Assembly (NCBI RefSeq): GCF_000184945.1
Contig: NZ_GL586311.1
Span: 2,104,329-2,168,328, forward strand
Source of the DNA: Segatella buccae ATCC 33574
GTDB taxonomy: Bacteria; Bacteroidota; Bacteroidia; Bacteroidales; Bacteroidaceae
DNA length: 64,000 bases
Direction: 5' to 3'
Part shown: positions 8,404-17,397 of the stretch, one piece after another
Layout: each line of letters starts with the position of its first letter
Position numbering within the stretch: position 1 is the first letter of the stretch
Made by a program: the position numbers and the translations under genes
Notes under the pieces: generated by a model
Told to the model about the DNA's origin: nothing
What the model saw: the letters and a program-made list of their open reading frames with translations, nothing else
Databases searched by the model: none

Positions 8404-9006
8404 ATGCCTATAATCTCTATACGAAATGTTTCAGTTGAGGCCCAACTGGGATTGTGGAAAATAGAAGAGAGCGTTGATGACTTCTATAGCCTTTATCCTT
8501 TGGAACGCTTCAGGCTGTATGTTGAGTCGCATCTTAAAAGCGAAAGCCGGAAAAGGGAGTTTCTGGCAGTTCGTGCTCTCTTAGCTTCTATGTTGCCTGG
8601 AAATGTTGTTGATGTTGATTATAATGAGGCCGGCAAACCTTTCATCAAAGACTATAAGTTGAGCATCAGCCACACTCGTGGATATGCTGCTGTGATTCTT
8701 TCCCCCCAACATGAAGTTGCGGTCGATATAGAATATGTTAGCGAACGGGTGGGGCGCATTGTCTCCAAGTTTGTCCGACATGATGAGGCAGCACCTGATA
8801 TTCGGAGCCAACTGTTGCATTGGAGTGCGAAAGAGACGGTTTATAAGTTCTTTTCAGAAGATGATTTGCAGTATTTCGACATGCGTTTGAGAGAGATTGG
8901 AGACTCAGATTGTTTGGTTGACAATCTCAAGCGCGGTAGCCAAATCCTTGTCCATTATGAATGTAATCAAAGGTTTATGCTTACTTATGCTATTGCTGGG
9001 CAGTAG
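8404..9006 (+). CDS. 4'-phosphopantetheinyl transferase superfamily protein
   Basis: A 200-residue Sfp-type phosphopantetheinyl transferase that activates acyl or peptidyl carrier proteins with CoA. The three family motifs are present: SISHTRGYAAVILS (about residue 88), VAVDIEYVSERVGRI (magnesium Asp/Glu, about 104) and WSAKETVYKFF (about 139). It follows gldE by 7 bp and its 3' end overlaps the next gene, so it is part of the ssb-gldE operon. Confidence 0.92.
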   Translation: MPIISIRNVSVEAQLGLWKIEESVDDFYSLYPLERFRLYVESHLKSESRKREFLAVRALLASMLPGNVVDVDYNEAGKPFIKDYKLSISHTRGYAAVILSPQHEVAVDIEYVSERVGRIVSKFVRHDEAAPDIRSQLLHWSAKETVYKFFSEDDLQYFDMRLREIGDSDCLVDNLKRGSQILVHYECNQRFMLTYAIAGQ

Positions 9007-10012
9007 TCTATCTTATTCTCAGACTGTAAGGGGTCTTGGGAGTAGAGACTCGTTGAAGTTGGTGAGAGAGTACAAACAAAGAGCATTTCAGAAGCAGCTT
9101 CCACCGGGTAATTACAGTGGCATTGCCCCCATTGGAAATGGAAGATATGCCGTTGTTGACGATAAGTCTCCTACTGATGGTTTCTATGTTTTCAAAATTG
9201 ATGTCGATTCTGTTACAGGGGTTATCACCAATGTGGAGAACGAAGGATTCCGGAGTAGTGGTGTGGCTAATCGTGACGGTGAAGGGATAGCCTTTGTTGG
9301 AGAAAGCCGGACTCTGTGGATTTCCGGAGAGCGTGATAATAAAATCTTGGAGTATCAGTTAGACGGGAGGCTGACCGGGCGTGAGACCATACTTCCAACA
9401 GGCTTTGCAGGTGCTTCTTCGAGTTACGGGTTGGAAGCATTGACGTTTGATGAAGTAGGAAGACGGTTGATTACGACTTCTGAAAGCACACTTCCTTGTG
9501 ATGGAAAACAAGCCGGCCCAATGGACCCGGTTGTCAATAAACTCCGTTTGGTGTTGATCGATTATGATTCTCTGCACCCTCAAGCTCAATATTTCTATGA
9601 GATGGACAGGCCTGTTTCGCCCCAAAAACAGATGGCTAATTATGCTTTCGGTGTGAGCGAGTTGCTTGCCGTGGATGGAGCTTATCTGCTGGTGCTGGAA
9701 CGTGAACTGTTTGTTCCTAAAAAGAAAATCGGGGCTTTTGTCCACAACAAACTCTATTCTGTTCCTATGCCTTTGAGAGGAAGGCAGCATGGGCTTGACA
9801 GTATTGGGACTGTCCACAAGTCACTGCTCACAGAGTGGGAGACAAGATTGAACCTGACTGTTCGTAGTTTCGCCAACTATGAAGGTATGTGCGTGGGGCC
9901 AAAACTGAAAAACGGCAATCAGGTTGTCATCCTAATTGCCGACTCGCAGAATCGCTATGCGGGAATGCTAAAAGATTGGTTTAAAACCATCATTGTCTCT
10001 TCACCCCAATGA
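8957..10012 (+). CDS. Secreted phytase-like / esterase-like beta-propeller protein
   Basis: A 351-residue protein with a signal peptide (MNVIKGLCLLMLLLGSSLSYSQ) and the sequence style of the 'esterase-like activity of phytase' family: GNYSGIAPIGNGRYAVVDDK, NRDGEGIAFVGESRTLWISGERDNKILEY, and the SYGLEALTFDEVGRRLITTSE repeat. A metal-dependent phosphoesterase or a propeller binding role is plausible; the substrate is unknown. The start at 8957 is the only one giving a full signal peptide, and it overlaps the last 50 bp of the preceding transferase gene in another frame, which implies translational coupling. Confidence 0.82.
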   Translation: MNVIKGLCLLMLLLGSSLSYSQTVRGLGSRDSLKLVREYKQRAFQKQLPPGNYSGIAPIGNGRYAVVDDKSPTDGFYVFKIDVDSVTGVITNVENEGFRSSGVANRDGEGIAFVGESRTLWISGERDNKILEYQLDGRLTGRETILPTGFAGASSSYGLEALTFDEVGRRLITTSESTLPCDGKQAGPMDPVVNKLRLVLIDYDSLHPQAQYFYEMDRPVSPQKQMANYAFGVSELLAVDGAYLLVLERELFVPKKKIGAFVHNKLYSVPMPLRGRQHGLDSIGTVHKSLLTEWETRLNLTVRSFANYEGMCVGPKLKNGNQVVILIADSQNRYAGMLKDWFKTIIVSSPQ

Positions 10013-10055
10013 AAGTAAAGGTTCTTTCGGATGAATGCAGGTATTGTGGTAGATG

Positions 10056-11132
10056 CTATAATACGCCTTTCGAACTTGGCAGCTCAAAATGGTAGATGTC
10101 CCGCGGTATGGCCATTTTTAAAGAACGCGCAAGAGCTTTAAAGATCCCTTCAATCTTGTGATGTTCGTTTGCACCTTCGGCTTTGACATTCAGATTCATC
10201 TTAGCAGCATCGCTCAAACTTTTGAAGAAGTGATAGAACATTTCAGTGGGCATTTCTCCTATTTTTTCCCGTTTGAAATCAGCATTCCATACAAGCCATG
10301 GCCTTCCTCCAAAGTCGAGAGCCACTTGGCACAGGCAATCATCCATCGGAAGGCAATAGCCGTATCGCTCTATTCCACGTTTGTCGCCTAATGCTTTGAG
10401 CAGACATTCTCCTAAAGCCAGACCGGTGTCTTCTATCGTGTGGTGCTCATCCACATGCAAGTCACCTTTAGTGTGGATTGTAAGGTCTATCAGAGCATGT
10501 TTACCTATCTGTTCAAGCATGTGGTCAAAGAAGCCTATACCGGTGGAAATATCGCATTTCCCCGTTCCGTCGAGATTCATTTTAATATGTATGTCAGTCT
10601 CCTTGGTTGTCCGTCTAATTTCCGCTATCCGTTCACCGGCAAATAGCAGTTCTGCAATTTTGTCCCATGTCATGCCTTTTTGGTCAAGAATGAGAGCCTT
10701 GCATCCCAAGTTTTTAGCCAATTCTGCATCTGTCTCACGGTCGCCTATGACATAGCTGCCGGTCAAATCGTATGCCGGATTGTCTATATATTCAGTCAGC
10801 ATACCCGTTCCGGGTTTTCTCATGGGAGAATGGTCTTCCGGAAAATGGCGGTCAATCAGCTGATCGGCAAACGTGATACCTTCACCCTCAAGTGTTTGTA
10901 GAATGAAGTTGTGGACAGGCCAGAAGGTATCTTCGGGAAAAGAAGCGGTGCCCAAGCCGTCTTGGTTGCTCACCATAATACATTTGTAATCCAAATGTTG
11001 GCAGATGAATCCAAGGTTTTTGAACACTCCTTTCTTGAACTTCAGCTTTTCAAAAGCGTCAATCTGCTCATCAGCAGGTTCTTCTATGAGTGTACCGTCA
11101 CGATCGATGAATAGCAATTTAGTCGGTTTCAT
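10056..11132 (-). CDS. hisB: Bifunctional histidinol-phosphatase / imidazoleglycerol-phosphate dehydratase
   Basis: A 358-residue two-domain enzyme of histidine biosynthesis. N-terminal HAD phosphatase (about 1-165): nucleophile motif DRDGT (D10, D12), [23 protein letters not shown]-terminal IGP dehydratase (about 170-358): [28 protein letters not shown], and [20 protein letters not shown] with the manganese histidines. No other his gene is in the window. It overlaps the upstream membrane-protein gene by 14 bp, so it is read from the promoter ahead of the RNA methyltransferase gene. Confidence 0.96.
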   Translation of the reverse strand: MKPTKLLFIDRDGTLIEEPADEQIDAFEKLKFKKGVFKNLGFICQHLDYKCIMVSNQDGLGTASFPEDTFWPVHNFILQTLEGEGITFADQLIDRHFPEDHSPMRKPGTGMLTEYIDNPAYDLTGSYVIGDRETDAELAKNLGCKALILDQKGMTWDKIAELLFAGERIAEIRRTTKETDIHIKMNLDGTGKCDISTGIGFFDHMLEQIGKHALIDLTIHTKGDLHVDEHHTIEDTGLALGECLLKALGDKRGIERYGYCLPMDDCLCQVALDFGGRPWLVWNADFKREKIGEMPTEMFYHFFKSLSDAAKMNLNVKAEGANEHHKIEGIFKALARSLKMAIPRDIYHFELPSSKGVL

Positions 11133-12009
11133 GATACTTTTCCATTTGTTTTATTTCATATTCATTTGAAGTCGTTGAGCCGTAAATAAATACATAGACC
11201 ATATTACTGTAAATCATGGCAAACGTCAAGATGAAAGAAAAGATAACCAAAACGCCGAATACAAGATATGGGAAATAGGCAGGAATTCCCAAATCATCGC
11301 CTTGTAGAGCACCCAGTTGCGAGAATGTCTGCGCCAGTACGATGATATACACCGGCATGGCAATAATGAACATGATGGCTCCAAAGATGAGCGAAAGTAT
11401 CAATGTGGTGACAAATAAACCTCCGACTTGCCGTAATCCGATCTTATAATCCTGAAAAATACTCTTTAATTTATCCTTTTCGTTAAGCATGTATTTGGGG
11501 ATAGCGTATGCAAATGGCAGTAGCATTACAACAGATATGGTCAACAGAAGGGCAATTCCACCTATTGAGAGTGCCAATGTGAGCCAATCGGGCGAAGGAA
11601 AAGATAAGGGTGAAGGGATATTTTTAGCGAGGATAGATGTTATACTTGCCAACAATAGCGCGACAACCAATAGAACACAAGCGACTTTTGCATATCTCCA
11701 TAGGTTCCATGTGAGTCGTTTGTCATTGAAAAGACGAAAAAATCCCCCCGCAAACACGAAACTGACAAATATCATCAGGAGATATATTACGGTTTGGATG
11801 ATAAATGACGTGATGGGAGAAGATGCTCCCCAGTCATGCAAAGCTTTGTTTGGAATCCGCAGATACAATGTTGCCGCCATGAAGACAGCGTACAGCAAAG
11901 CAGGTAACCACATCCGTCTGAATATTTCAGGCAGATTGTCTATGTATGCACAAAAGGCTTCCCTGATACATCTTTTATTGCTTCTGGGTTTAAATAAATC
12001 GATTTTCAT
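11119..12009 (-). CDS. Integral membrane protein of unknown function
   Basis: A 296-residue protein with about six hydrophobic segments (near residues 35-50, 68-92, 108-128, 142-168, 195-225 and 245-275) and a cytoplasmic-looking basic N-terminus ([18 protein letters not shown]). I do not assign a family. It is sandwiched between an RNA methyltransferase gene (27 bp upstream) and hisB (14-bp overlap), forming a three-gene minus-strand operon; nothing in the context gives a clear function. Confidence 0.8.
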   Translation of the reverse strand: MKIDLFKPRSNKRCIREAFCAYIDNLPEIFRRMWLPALLYAVFMAATLYLRIPNKALHDWGASSPITSFIIQTVIYLLMIFVSFVFAGGFFRLFNDKRLTWNLWRYAKVACVLLVVALLLASITSILAKNIPSPLSFPSPDWLTLALSIGGIALLLTISVVMLLPFAYAIPKYMLNEKDKLKSIFQDYKIGLRQVGGLFVTTLILSLIFGAIMFIIAMPVYIIVLAQTFSQLGALQGDDLGIPAYFPYLVFGVLVIFSFILTFAMIYSNMVYVFIYGSTTSNEYEIKQMEKYHETD

Positions 12010-12036
12010 ATCATCAAATGTTTAACGCTTGTGCCT

Positions 12037-12849
12037 TTACTCTTTTCTTGTATCTTCCAATAATGATCTTCGTCTAAACTCTGCGCAGGTTATCGCAGTG
12101 GCAATGGCCACGTTGAGACTTTCAGCTGAAGGGCGGTCTTTTGGGTATCCGGGAATGAAAAGACGATGGTTTATATGCCGTGTTATTTCTTTGGAGATGC
12201 CTTTCCCCTCGTTGCCCATAATGATTACTCCGTGGTGCGTCAGCGATTGCTCGTAGATATCTGTCCCGTCCAGCATAGTCCCGTAGACAGGAGTCTCATT
12301 CGGAAGGCTTTCTAAATACGCAGACAAGTCGGTGTAGACAATCTTTGTGCGCGCTATACTGCCCATTGTGGCTTGTACCGTTTTGGGATTATAAGCATCG
12401 GCAGTATCTTCACTACACACAATATCTGTGATACCAAACCAATCGGCAATGCGGATGATAGTCCCTAAATTTCCCGGATCTTGCACCCCGTCAAGTGCTA
12501 AAATGAGCGATGAGTCCCATGCGGCAGAAGCTGTATACGCCTCTTGCGTTATGCTTGGGGGGGTGGAATGCTTATTAGGAATATCAAATACACCGATAAC
12601 CATTTGGGGATGTTGTAAGAAACTTATCTTTCTGAGCTCCTCCTCTGTGACCTCATATTTTTCTGTCGAGGAAGAAATGGGGCTGTTTTTCTCAAACCAC
12701 TCTCGGGTAGCAGCCAGCAAAGAGGCTTGCCCGACAGCTAGAAGTTCGCCCACAATTTTCGGACCTTCAGCAACGAACTTTCCTTCAGCCTTACGGTTTT
12801 TCTTCAGTTCCAGCGAATGGATATATTTTATCTTAGCCTTACTAATCAT
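12037..12849 (-). CDS. TrmH/SpoU family RNA 2'-O-methyltransferase
   Basis: A 270-residue SPOUT methyltransferase that methylates a ribose 2'-OH in rRNA or tRNA using SAM. An N-terminal substrate-binding domain (MISKAKIKYIHSLELKKNRK, FVAEGPKIV) is followed by the knotted domain: motif 1 VQDPGNLGTIIRIADWFG, motif 2 IIMGNEGKGIS, motif 3 SLNVAIATAI. The frame extends a few codons upstream (to 12867), but the -7 element at 12854-12861 makes the ATG at 12847-12849 the probable start, leaving almost no 5' leader. The target nucleotide cannot be told from sequence. Confidence 0.92.
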   Translation of the reverse strand: MISKAKIKYIHSLELKKNRKAEGKFVAEGPKIVGELLAVGQASLLAATREWFEKNSPISSSTEKYEVTEEELRKISFLQHPQMVIGVFDIPNKHSTPPSITQEAYTASAAWDSSLILALDGVQDPGNLGTIIRIADWFGITDIVCSEDTADAYNPKTVQATMGSIARTKIVYTDLSAYLESLPNETPVYGTMLDGTDIYEQSLTHHGVIIMGNEGKGISKEITRHINHRLFIPGYPKDRPSAESLNVAIATAITCAEFRRRSLLEDTRKE

Positions 12850-12853
12850 GCTA

Positions 12854-12861
12854 CAAAGATA
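12854..12861 (-). promoter_or_regulatory. Near-leaderless promoter of the methyltransferase-membrane protein-hisB operon
   Basis: TATCTTTG on the minus strand, with only four bases (TAGC) between it and the ATG. If the start site lies about 4 nt past the element, as is usual, the mRNA begins 1-2 nt before the start codon. Confidence 0.7.
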
Positions 12862-12936
12862 CTTCAAAAATCTCTGTTACCGACTAAAAACAATATATAT
12901 TTAAGACCGACAGCCTTGCATTTAACGGAAATTTAT

Positions 12937-12944
12937 TACCTTTG
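12937..12944 (+). promoter_or_regulatory. Promoter -7 element of the TamL-like gene
   Basis: TACCTTTG followed by C. The predicted transcription start (about 12948) lies after the upstream TTG at 12942, which excludes that codon and points to the TTG at 12963. Confidence 0.7.
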
Positions 12945-12962
12945 CCCTTAAAACAGAAAGAA

Positions 12963-15167
12963 TTGAAGTCGTTTAAACTCTTTTATGTCATACTCTTTGT
13001 CTGGCTGTTTGTTGCCTGTTCGGCCACGAAATTTATACCCGAGCGTCAATATATGCTTGACAAAGTGGAAATCAAGTCCGACACAAAGGGATTTGATGTG
13101 GCCTCATTGGAACCCTATATCCGCCAGAAGGCCAATTCAAAGTGGTTTTCGGTTTTCAAGATTCCGTTGGGAACATACGCTCTCTCGGGCACAGACACAA
13201 CCAAATGGATTAACAGGACTTTGCAGCATATTGGTGAACAGCCTGTCATTTTCGACACTGTGCAGGCTCGTTTGTCCTGCGAAGACCTCAAGACTGCCAT
13301 GCAAAACATTGGTTACATGCACGCAGGGGTGAAGTTGGAAACCAGAATTAAGGGCAAAAAATTGAAAGCTATCTATACGCTTAGCCCAGGCACACCATTT
13401 TATATAGGCAGCGTGAAGTATGACATTCAGGACAGTGTCATTCGTAAAATGCTGAAGATGGAGAAGCCTGATGGCAGGGGGCTTAAACCCGGTATGCCGT
13501 TTACGGTCGGCAGGCTCGATGCTGAACGTAAACGGATAACCGCTCTACTGAATGACAGCGGATACTATCGTTTCCACAAAGACTTTATCCAATACACTGC
13601 CGATTCCATTCGAGGAAGCAAAAATATTGGAGTGACACTCCATCTGTTGAAATACCGGGCTTCGGCTAATTCCGAAGAGACGCTGCATCCACGCTATATC
13701 GTGAGGAATGTCCACTTTCTCAGCAACGATTCTTCCCGTTTGCACATTAGACGGAAAGTCCTTGACAATACGACAGCCATCGAAGAGGGTAAGCCTTATA
13801 ATGCTTCAGCCCTGCAGCGCACCTATAACAATTTCAGCCGTCTGCAGGCTGTGAAGTTCACCAATATCCGTTTTCTTGAGGTTCCCGACACAACATTACT
13901 TGATTGTAATATCCAATTAAGCGCCAACAAACCATCCACCATTTCTTTCCAACCGGAAGGCACCAACACAGCAGGCGACCTTGGAGCTGCAGCCACGCTG
14001 ACCTACACCAATCGCAACCTGTTCAGGGGGAGTGAACTTTTCAGTGTAAGTTTTCGCGCCGCTTTTGAAGCGATAACGGGTCTTGACGGTTATCAAGACC
14101 AGAATTATCAGGAGTATTCCGTTGAAGGTAAACTGACCTTTCCACGCTTCTTGGCTCCCTTCCTCTCGCGGAGTTTCACGCGTCGTCAGACAGCCACGTC
14201 CGAGGTGTCATTGAGTTGGGATCTCCAGAACCGCCCGGAGTTTCATCGCCGAGTCTTTTCTGCAGGTTGGCGTTATCGTTGGAGTGAGCCTCATCATCAC
14301 CTCAATTGGCGTCTCGACCTGCTCGATCTTAATTATGTTTACATGCCTTGGATATCCCCTACGTTCAAGCATGACTATCTTGATAGTGTGAGCAACCGCA
14401 ATGCCATTCTCCGTTACAACTACGAAGATCTCTTTATTCTCAAGACAGGCTTCGGCTTGACTTACAATAACGGCACCAATGCTTTCCGGGCCAATGTGGA
14501 GACTTCAGGCAACCTGCTTAATGTGGTGGCTCGTATGGGCCGTTTCAAGCGCAATGATGAGGGACAATACACCTTATTTAATATAGCATACGCGCAGTAT
14601 GTCAAATTTGATTTCGATTATACCCGTTTGATAAAGTTTGATGAGAACAATATGCTTGCCTTGCATGGAGATATAGGCATCGCCTATCCTTATGGCAACA
14701 GCAAGATATTGCCTTTTGAAAAGCGTTATTTCTCCGGCGGTGCCAACTCTGTGCGCGGATGGAGTGTACGAGAATTAGGACCGGGAAAATTCAAGGGGAG
14801 TGACGGTCGTATTGACTTTATCAACCAGACCGGAGACATGAAATTGGATTTGAATGCCGAGCTGCGCACCTTCCTTTTCTGGAAACTCCATGGTGCTTTG
14901 TTTGTTGATGCCGGCAATGTTTGGACACTGCGCAACTATGCAGAGCAGCCGGGTGGGCAATTCAAGTTCAATAAGTTCTATCAGCAAATTGCTGTAGCCT
15001 ACGGTTTGGGATTCCGGCTTAATTTCGACTATTTCGTCTTACGGTTGGATATGGGTATGCGTGCCATCACCCCTGCCTATCAAAGTCAGCAAGAGCATTA
15101 TGCGATATTCCATCCTAACTTCGGTCGCGATTTCTCTTTCCACTTCGCGGTAGGCCTCCCATTCTAA
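12963..15167 (+). CDS. TamA/BamA-family outer-membrane lipoprotein (TamL-like)
   Basis: A 734-residue Omp85-superfamily protein. The N-terminus MKSFKLFYVILFVWLFVAC is a lipoprotein signal with Cys19. Residues about 30-350 hold POTRA-like repeats (for example FYIGSVKYDIQD, YIVRNVHFLSND). The C-terminal half is a 16-strand-type barrel with the Omp85 loop-6 motif SVRGW and a terminal aromatic (AVGLPF). Lipid-anchored TamA variants (TamL) are known from Bacteroidetes, where they insert outer-membrane proteins together with TamB; no tamB is adjacent here. No ATG exists before residue 37, so the TTG at 12963 is used. The last 53 bp overlap the convergent gene. Confidence 0.88.
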   Translation: MKSFKLFYVILFVWLFVACSATKFIPERQYMLDKVEIKSDTKGFDVASLEPYIRQKANSKWFSVFKIPLGTYALSGTDTTKWINRTLQHIGEQPVIFDTVQARLSCEDLKTAMQNIGYMHAGVKLETRIKGKKLKAIYTLSPGTPFYIGSVKYDIQDSVIRKMLKMEKPDGRGLKPGMPFTVGRLDAERKRITALLNDSGYYRFHKDFIQYTADSIRGSKNIGVTLHLLKYRASANSEETLHPRYIVRNVHFLSNDSSRLHIRRKVLDNTTAIEEGKPYNASALQRTYNNFSRLQAVKFTNIRFLEVPDTTLLDCNIQLSANKPSTISFQPEGTNTAGDLGAAATLTYTNRNLFRGSELFSVSFRAAFEAITGLDGYQDQNYQEYSVEGKLTFPRFLAPFLSRSFTRRQTATSEVSLSWDLQNRPEFHRRVFSAGWRYRWSEPHHHLNWRLDLLDLNYVYMPWISPTFKHDYLDSVSNRNAILRYNYEDLFILKTGFGLTYNNGTNAFRANVETSGNLLNVVARMGRFKRNDEGQYTLFNIAYAQYVKFDFDYTRLIKFDENNMLALHGDIGIAYPYGNSKILPFEKRYFSGGANSVRGWSVRELGPGKFKGSDGRIDFINQTGDMKLDLNAELRTFLFWKLHGALFVDAGNVWTLRNYAEQPGGQFKFNKFYQQIAVAYGLGFRLNFDYFVLRLDMGMRAITPAYQSQQEHYAIFHPNFGRDFSFHFAVGLPF

Positions 15168-15600
15168 CCAGCCACCTGCCGTTTCTCCGTACCAGATTCA
15201 GCACAAAGTCGGCTTGATTCACGAAATGCCCTTTCGTTCCGATGGTGTCCATGTGCAGATAGTTTCTCACTGTCAGGTGGGCCGTTGCCGTTGTGTCATT
15301 TTCATCCATGTTGATTTCTAAAATTTCATGTTGCGCACTTTCTTCCTGATGGGTCAAAAGGTCTATGTCTGCCTGATGCACATTCGATGCAGCATAGCGT
15401 AACCAGCGTTCCGACTCGGGCGTGCAATGCCGGGCAGCCTCTTCAAAATGCCAGTTGAAGTAGTCGCAGGCAAAGGAATCGACAGTTGCTTCAATGTCCG
15501 ACTCTGCACCGAATGCTACATGCCGGCACGAGGATAGTGCTATGATTGTCACCATCATCAGCCATCCGGAGGCCAGGCTTTTGATCAAACGAAAATTCAT
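15115..15600 (-). CDS. Small lipoprotein, DUF4878-like
   Basis: A 161-residue protein with a lipoprotein signal (lipobox ALSSC, Cys25) and a compact SnoaL/NTF2-style domain: paired helices around DSFACDYFNWHFEEAARHC and strands TATAHLTVRNYL and FVLNLVRRNGRWLVRM. This is the look of Bacteroidetes DUF4878-type lipoproteins; the function is unknown. A good promoter (15623-15630) supports expression. Its 3' end overlaps the convergent TamL-like gene by 53 bp. Confidence 0.75.
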   Translation of the reverse strand: MNFRLIKSLASGWLMMVTIIALSSCRHVAFGAESDIEATVDSFACDYFNWHFEEAARHCTPESERWLRYAASNVHQADIDLLTHQEESAQHEILEINMDENDTTATAHLTVRNYLHMDTIGTKGHFVNQADFVLNLVRRNGRWLVRMGGLPRSGKRNRDRS

Positions 15601-15622
15601 ATTAAAATCTTTAAATTTGCCA

Positions 15623-15630
15623 CAAAGGTA
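15623..15630 (-). promoter_or_regulatory. Promoter -7 element of the 15115-15600 lipoprotein gene
   Basis: TACCTTTG on the minus strand, 22 bp before the ATG. It lies back-to-back with the plus-strand promoter at 15663-15670. Confidence 0.65.
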
Positions 15631-15662
15631 ATAAAAAAGTTTGGCAGGCTAATCTTTTTTGT

Positions 15663-15670
15663 TACTTTTG
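15663..15670 (+). promoter_or_regulatory. Promoter -7 element of the MBL hydrolase gene
   Basis: TACTTTTG followed by C, preceded by a T-rich stretch. The leader to the ATG at 15754 would be about 80 nt. Confidence 0.65.
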
Positions 15671-15753
15671 CATAAAGTAAGCTGCACTCGGAGGCTTGGA
15701 AGTAACTTAATTTTCTCCGTTTGCATTGCTTTCGCATAAAATACGAACTTGAC

Positions 15754-16557
15754 ATGCTAAGATTTATATCCTTCGGGAGTGGGAGTAGCGGCAACTGCTA
15801 TTATCTCTTTACCGACACGGATGCCCTTTTAATAGATGTAGGAGTAGGGCTTCGGACCCTTAAAAAACATTTCCATGATTATGGAAAACGCTTAGATAGC
15901 GTGCATCACATATTGATTACCCATGACCATGCCGACCATGTCAAGTCGGTGGGGAGCGTCTGTCGTGACTTTCGGTTGCCAGTCTTCACCACCCGCAAAG
16001 TGCATGAGGGCATCGAACGCAACTATTGTGTACGGCAAAAAATCAACCCCGCTTTTGTACATGTTATAGAAAAGGCCACTTCTTTTACATTGGGCGAATT
16101 TCATGTGACGCCTTTCGGTGTTCCCCACGATAGTGCCGACAATGTGGGCTATAAGATAGAGTGTGAAGGTGTTGTGTTCAGTTTGATGACCGATGTCGGA
16201 CATCTGACCGATGAGATGCTTCAGGTCATCGAAGAGAGCAACTATCTCGTGATCGAGGCCAACCACGACAAAGAGATGTTGGCACAAGGTCGTTATCCTC
16301 AATACCTCAAGCAGCGTATAGCCGGACCGATAGGGCATTTGAGCAATGCGGAGTGTGCCATGGCCTTGGCCGAACATGCCACCCCCAATCTCCGCCACGT
16401 GTGGCTCTGCCACTTGAGTGCCGACAATAATCATCCCGAGCTGGCCCGCAAAACGGTAGACCAAGTGTTGCGCGATCACGGCATTGTCATTGGAGAGGAA
16501 TTTGATGTGGATGTATTGAAGCGTACAACACCGAGCGGCATTTACGATTTGAAGTAA
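15754..16557 (+). CDS. MBL-fold metallo-hydrolase, YycJ/WalJ-like
   Basis: A 267-residue metallo-beta-lactamase-fold protein. The metal motif ITHDHADH is near residue 60, with VPHDSADNVGYKIE, LMTDVGH and the C-terminal HLSADNNHPELARK. These match the YycJ/WalJ family, thought to act as a 5'-3' DNA exonuclease or nuclease-like hydrolase linked to cell-wall control in firmicutes; the role in Bacteroidales is not established. The frame extends to 15721, but MLRFISFGSGSSGNCY is the conserved N-terminus. Confidence 0.88.
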   Translation: MLRFISFGSGSSGNCYYLFTDTDALLIDVGVGLRTLKKHFHDYGKRLDSVHHILITHDHADHVKSVGSVCRDFRLPVFTTRKVHEGIERNYCVRQKINPAFVHVIEKATSFTLGEFHVTPFGVPHDSADNVGYKIECEGVVFSLMTDVGHLTDEMLQVIEESNYLVIEANHDKEMLAQGRYPQYLKQRIAGPIGHLSNAECAMALAEHATPNLRHVWLCHLSADNNHPELARKTVDQVLRDHGIVIGEEFDVDVLKRTTPSGIYDLK

Positions 16558-16648
16558 GAATGACATGCGTGAAACCTTGCAAAGCCGTAAAAAAGTATAA
16601 ACGGAGTCGGTTTGTAGGTAAAAACTTGCGTAAATCAAATAAAAAGCG

Positions 16649-16656
16649 TAATTTTG
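16649..16656 (+). promoter_or_regulatory. Promoter -7 element of rpsP
   Basis: TAATTTTG followed by C; the leader is about 59 nt and ends in an A-rich stretch before the ATG, the usual Bacteroidetes substitute for a Shine-Dalgarno sequence. Confidence 0.65.
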
Positions 16657-16718
16657 CAGCCGCTGTTACGAGTTAATGGCATAAAATTCAAACCTAATTA
16701 AAAAAGTTATTTAAGAAA

Positions 16719-17267
16719 ATGGCAACAAAAATCAGATTGCAGCGTGGCGGCCGTAAGGGCTATGCCTTCTACCGCATTGTTATCGCTGACGCTCGTGCAC
16801 CACGTGATGGTAAATTTACTGAGAAGATTGGTACTTACAATCCCAACACCAATCCTGCTACCGTAGATTTGAATTTCGATCGTGCTCTTTATTGGGTGGA
16901 AGTAGGCGCACAGCCCACAGACACCGTTCGCAACATCCTCAAGGGTGAAGGCGTTTATTTGATGAAGCACCTCCGTGGTGGTGTCAAGAAAGGCGCATTC
17001 GATGAGGCTGCCGCCCAGACCAAGTTTGATGCTTGGAAGCAAGGTAAGGACAGTGCCAACAATGCTGTTCGAGAGGCTGGTGTAAAGGCCAAGAAAGAGG
17101 CTGCCGCCAAAGAGCTCGAAGCTGAAAAGAAAGTAAATGAAGCCATCGCCAAGAAGGTGGCCGACAAGAAGGCTGCCGAAGCTGCTGCTAAGGCTGAGGC
17201 CGAGGCTGCAACAGAGGCTCCTGCTGAAGCACCCGCCGAAGAGGCTGCTGCTCCTGCCGAAGCATAG
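16719..17267 (+). CDS. rpsP: 30S ribosomal protein S16 with long Ala/Glu tail
   Basis: A 182-residue S16. The first 80-90 residues are the ribosomal domain ([54 protein letters not shown]). The rest is a lysine-rich helix followed by a low-complexity Ala/Glu/Pro tail, about 100 residues beyond the E. coli protein. Such extensions are typical of Bacteroidetes S16. It is monocistronic, with its own promoter and a strong terminator; rimM and trmD, its partners in many bacteria, are absent. Confidence 0.97.
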   Translation: MATKIRLQRGGRKGYAFYRIVIADARAPRDGKFTEKIGTYNPNTNPATVDLNFDRALYWVEVGAQPTDTVRNILKGEGVYLMKHLRGGVKKGAFDEAAAQTKFDAWKQGKDSANNAVREAGVKAKKEAAAKELEAEKKVNEAIAKKVADKKAAEAAAKAEAEAATEAPAEAPAEEAAAPAEA

Positions 17268-17292
17268 TCTTCAGAAATTTACGACACATAAG

Positions 17293-17340
17293 AAGCCGGA
17301 AACCAACAGTCGAGATTACGACCATGGTTTCCGGCTTTTT
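17293..17340 (+). terminator. Intrinsic terminator of rpsP
   Basis: A perfect 12-bp stem AAGCCGGAAACC (17293-17304) / GGTTTCCGGCTT (17326-17337) followed by a T-run, 25 bp after the rpsP stop. Confidence 0.9.
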
Positions 17341-17397
17341 ATGTGCCATTGTGTCAATATAATTCTCTATAGATTTGCTTTTGGACATTTCGTGTCG

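Noticed and set aside
12942..12962. TTG at 12942 as start of the TamL-like protein
   Set aside because: It lies inside the promoter -7 element and before the predicted transcription start; the TTG at 12963 directly precedes a proper lipoprotein signal.
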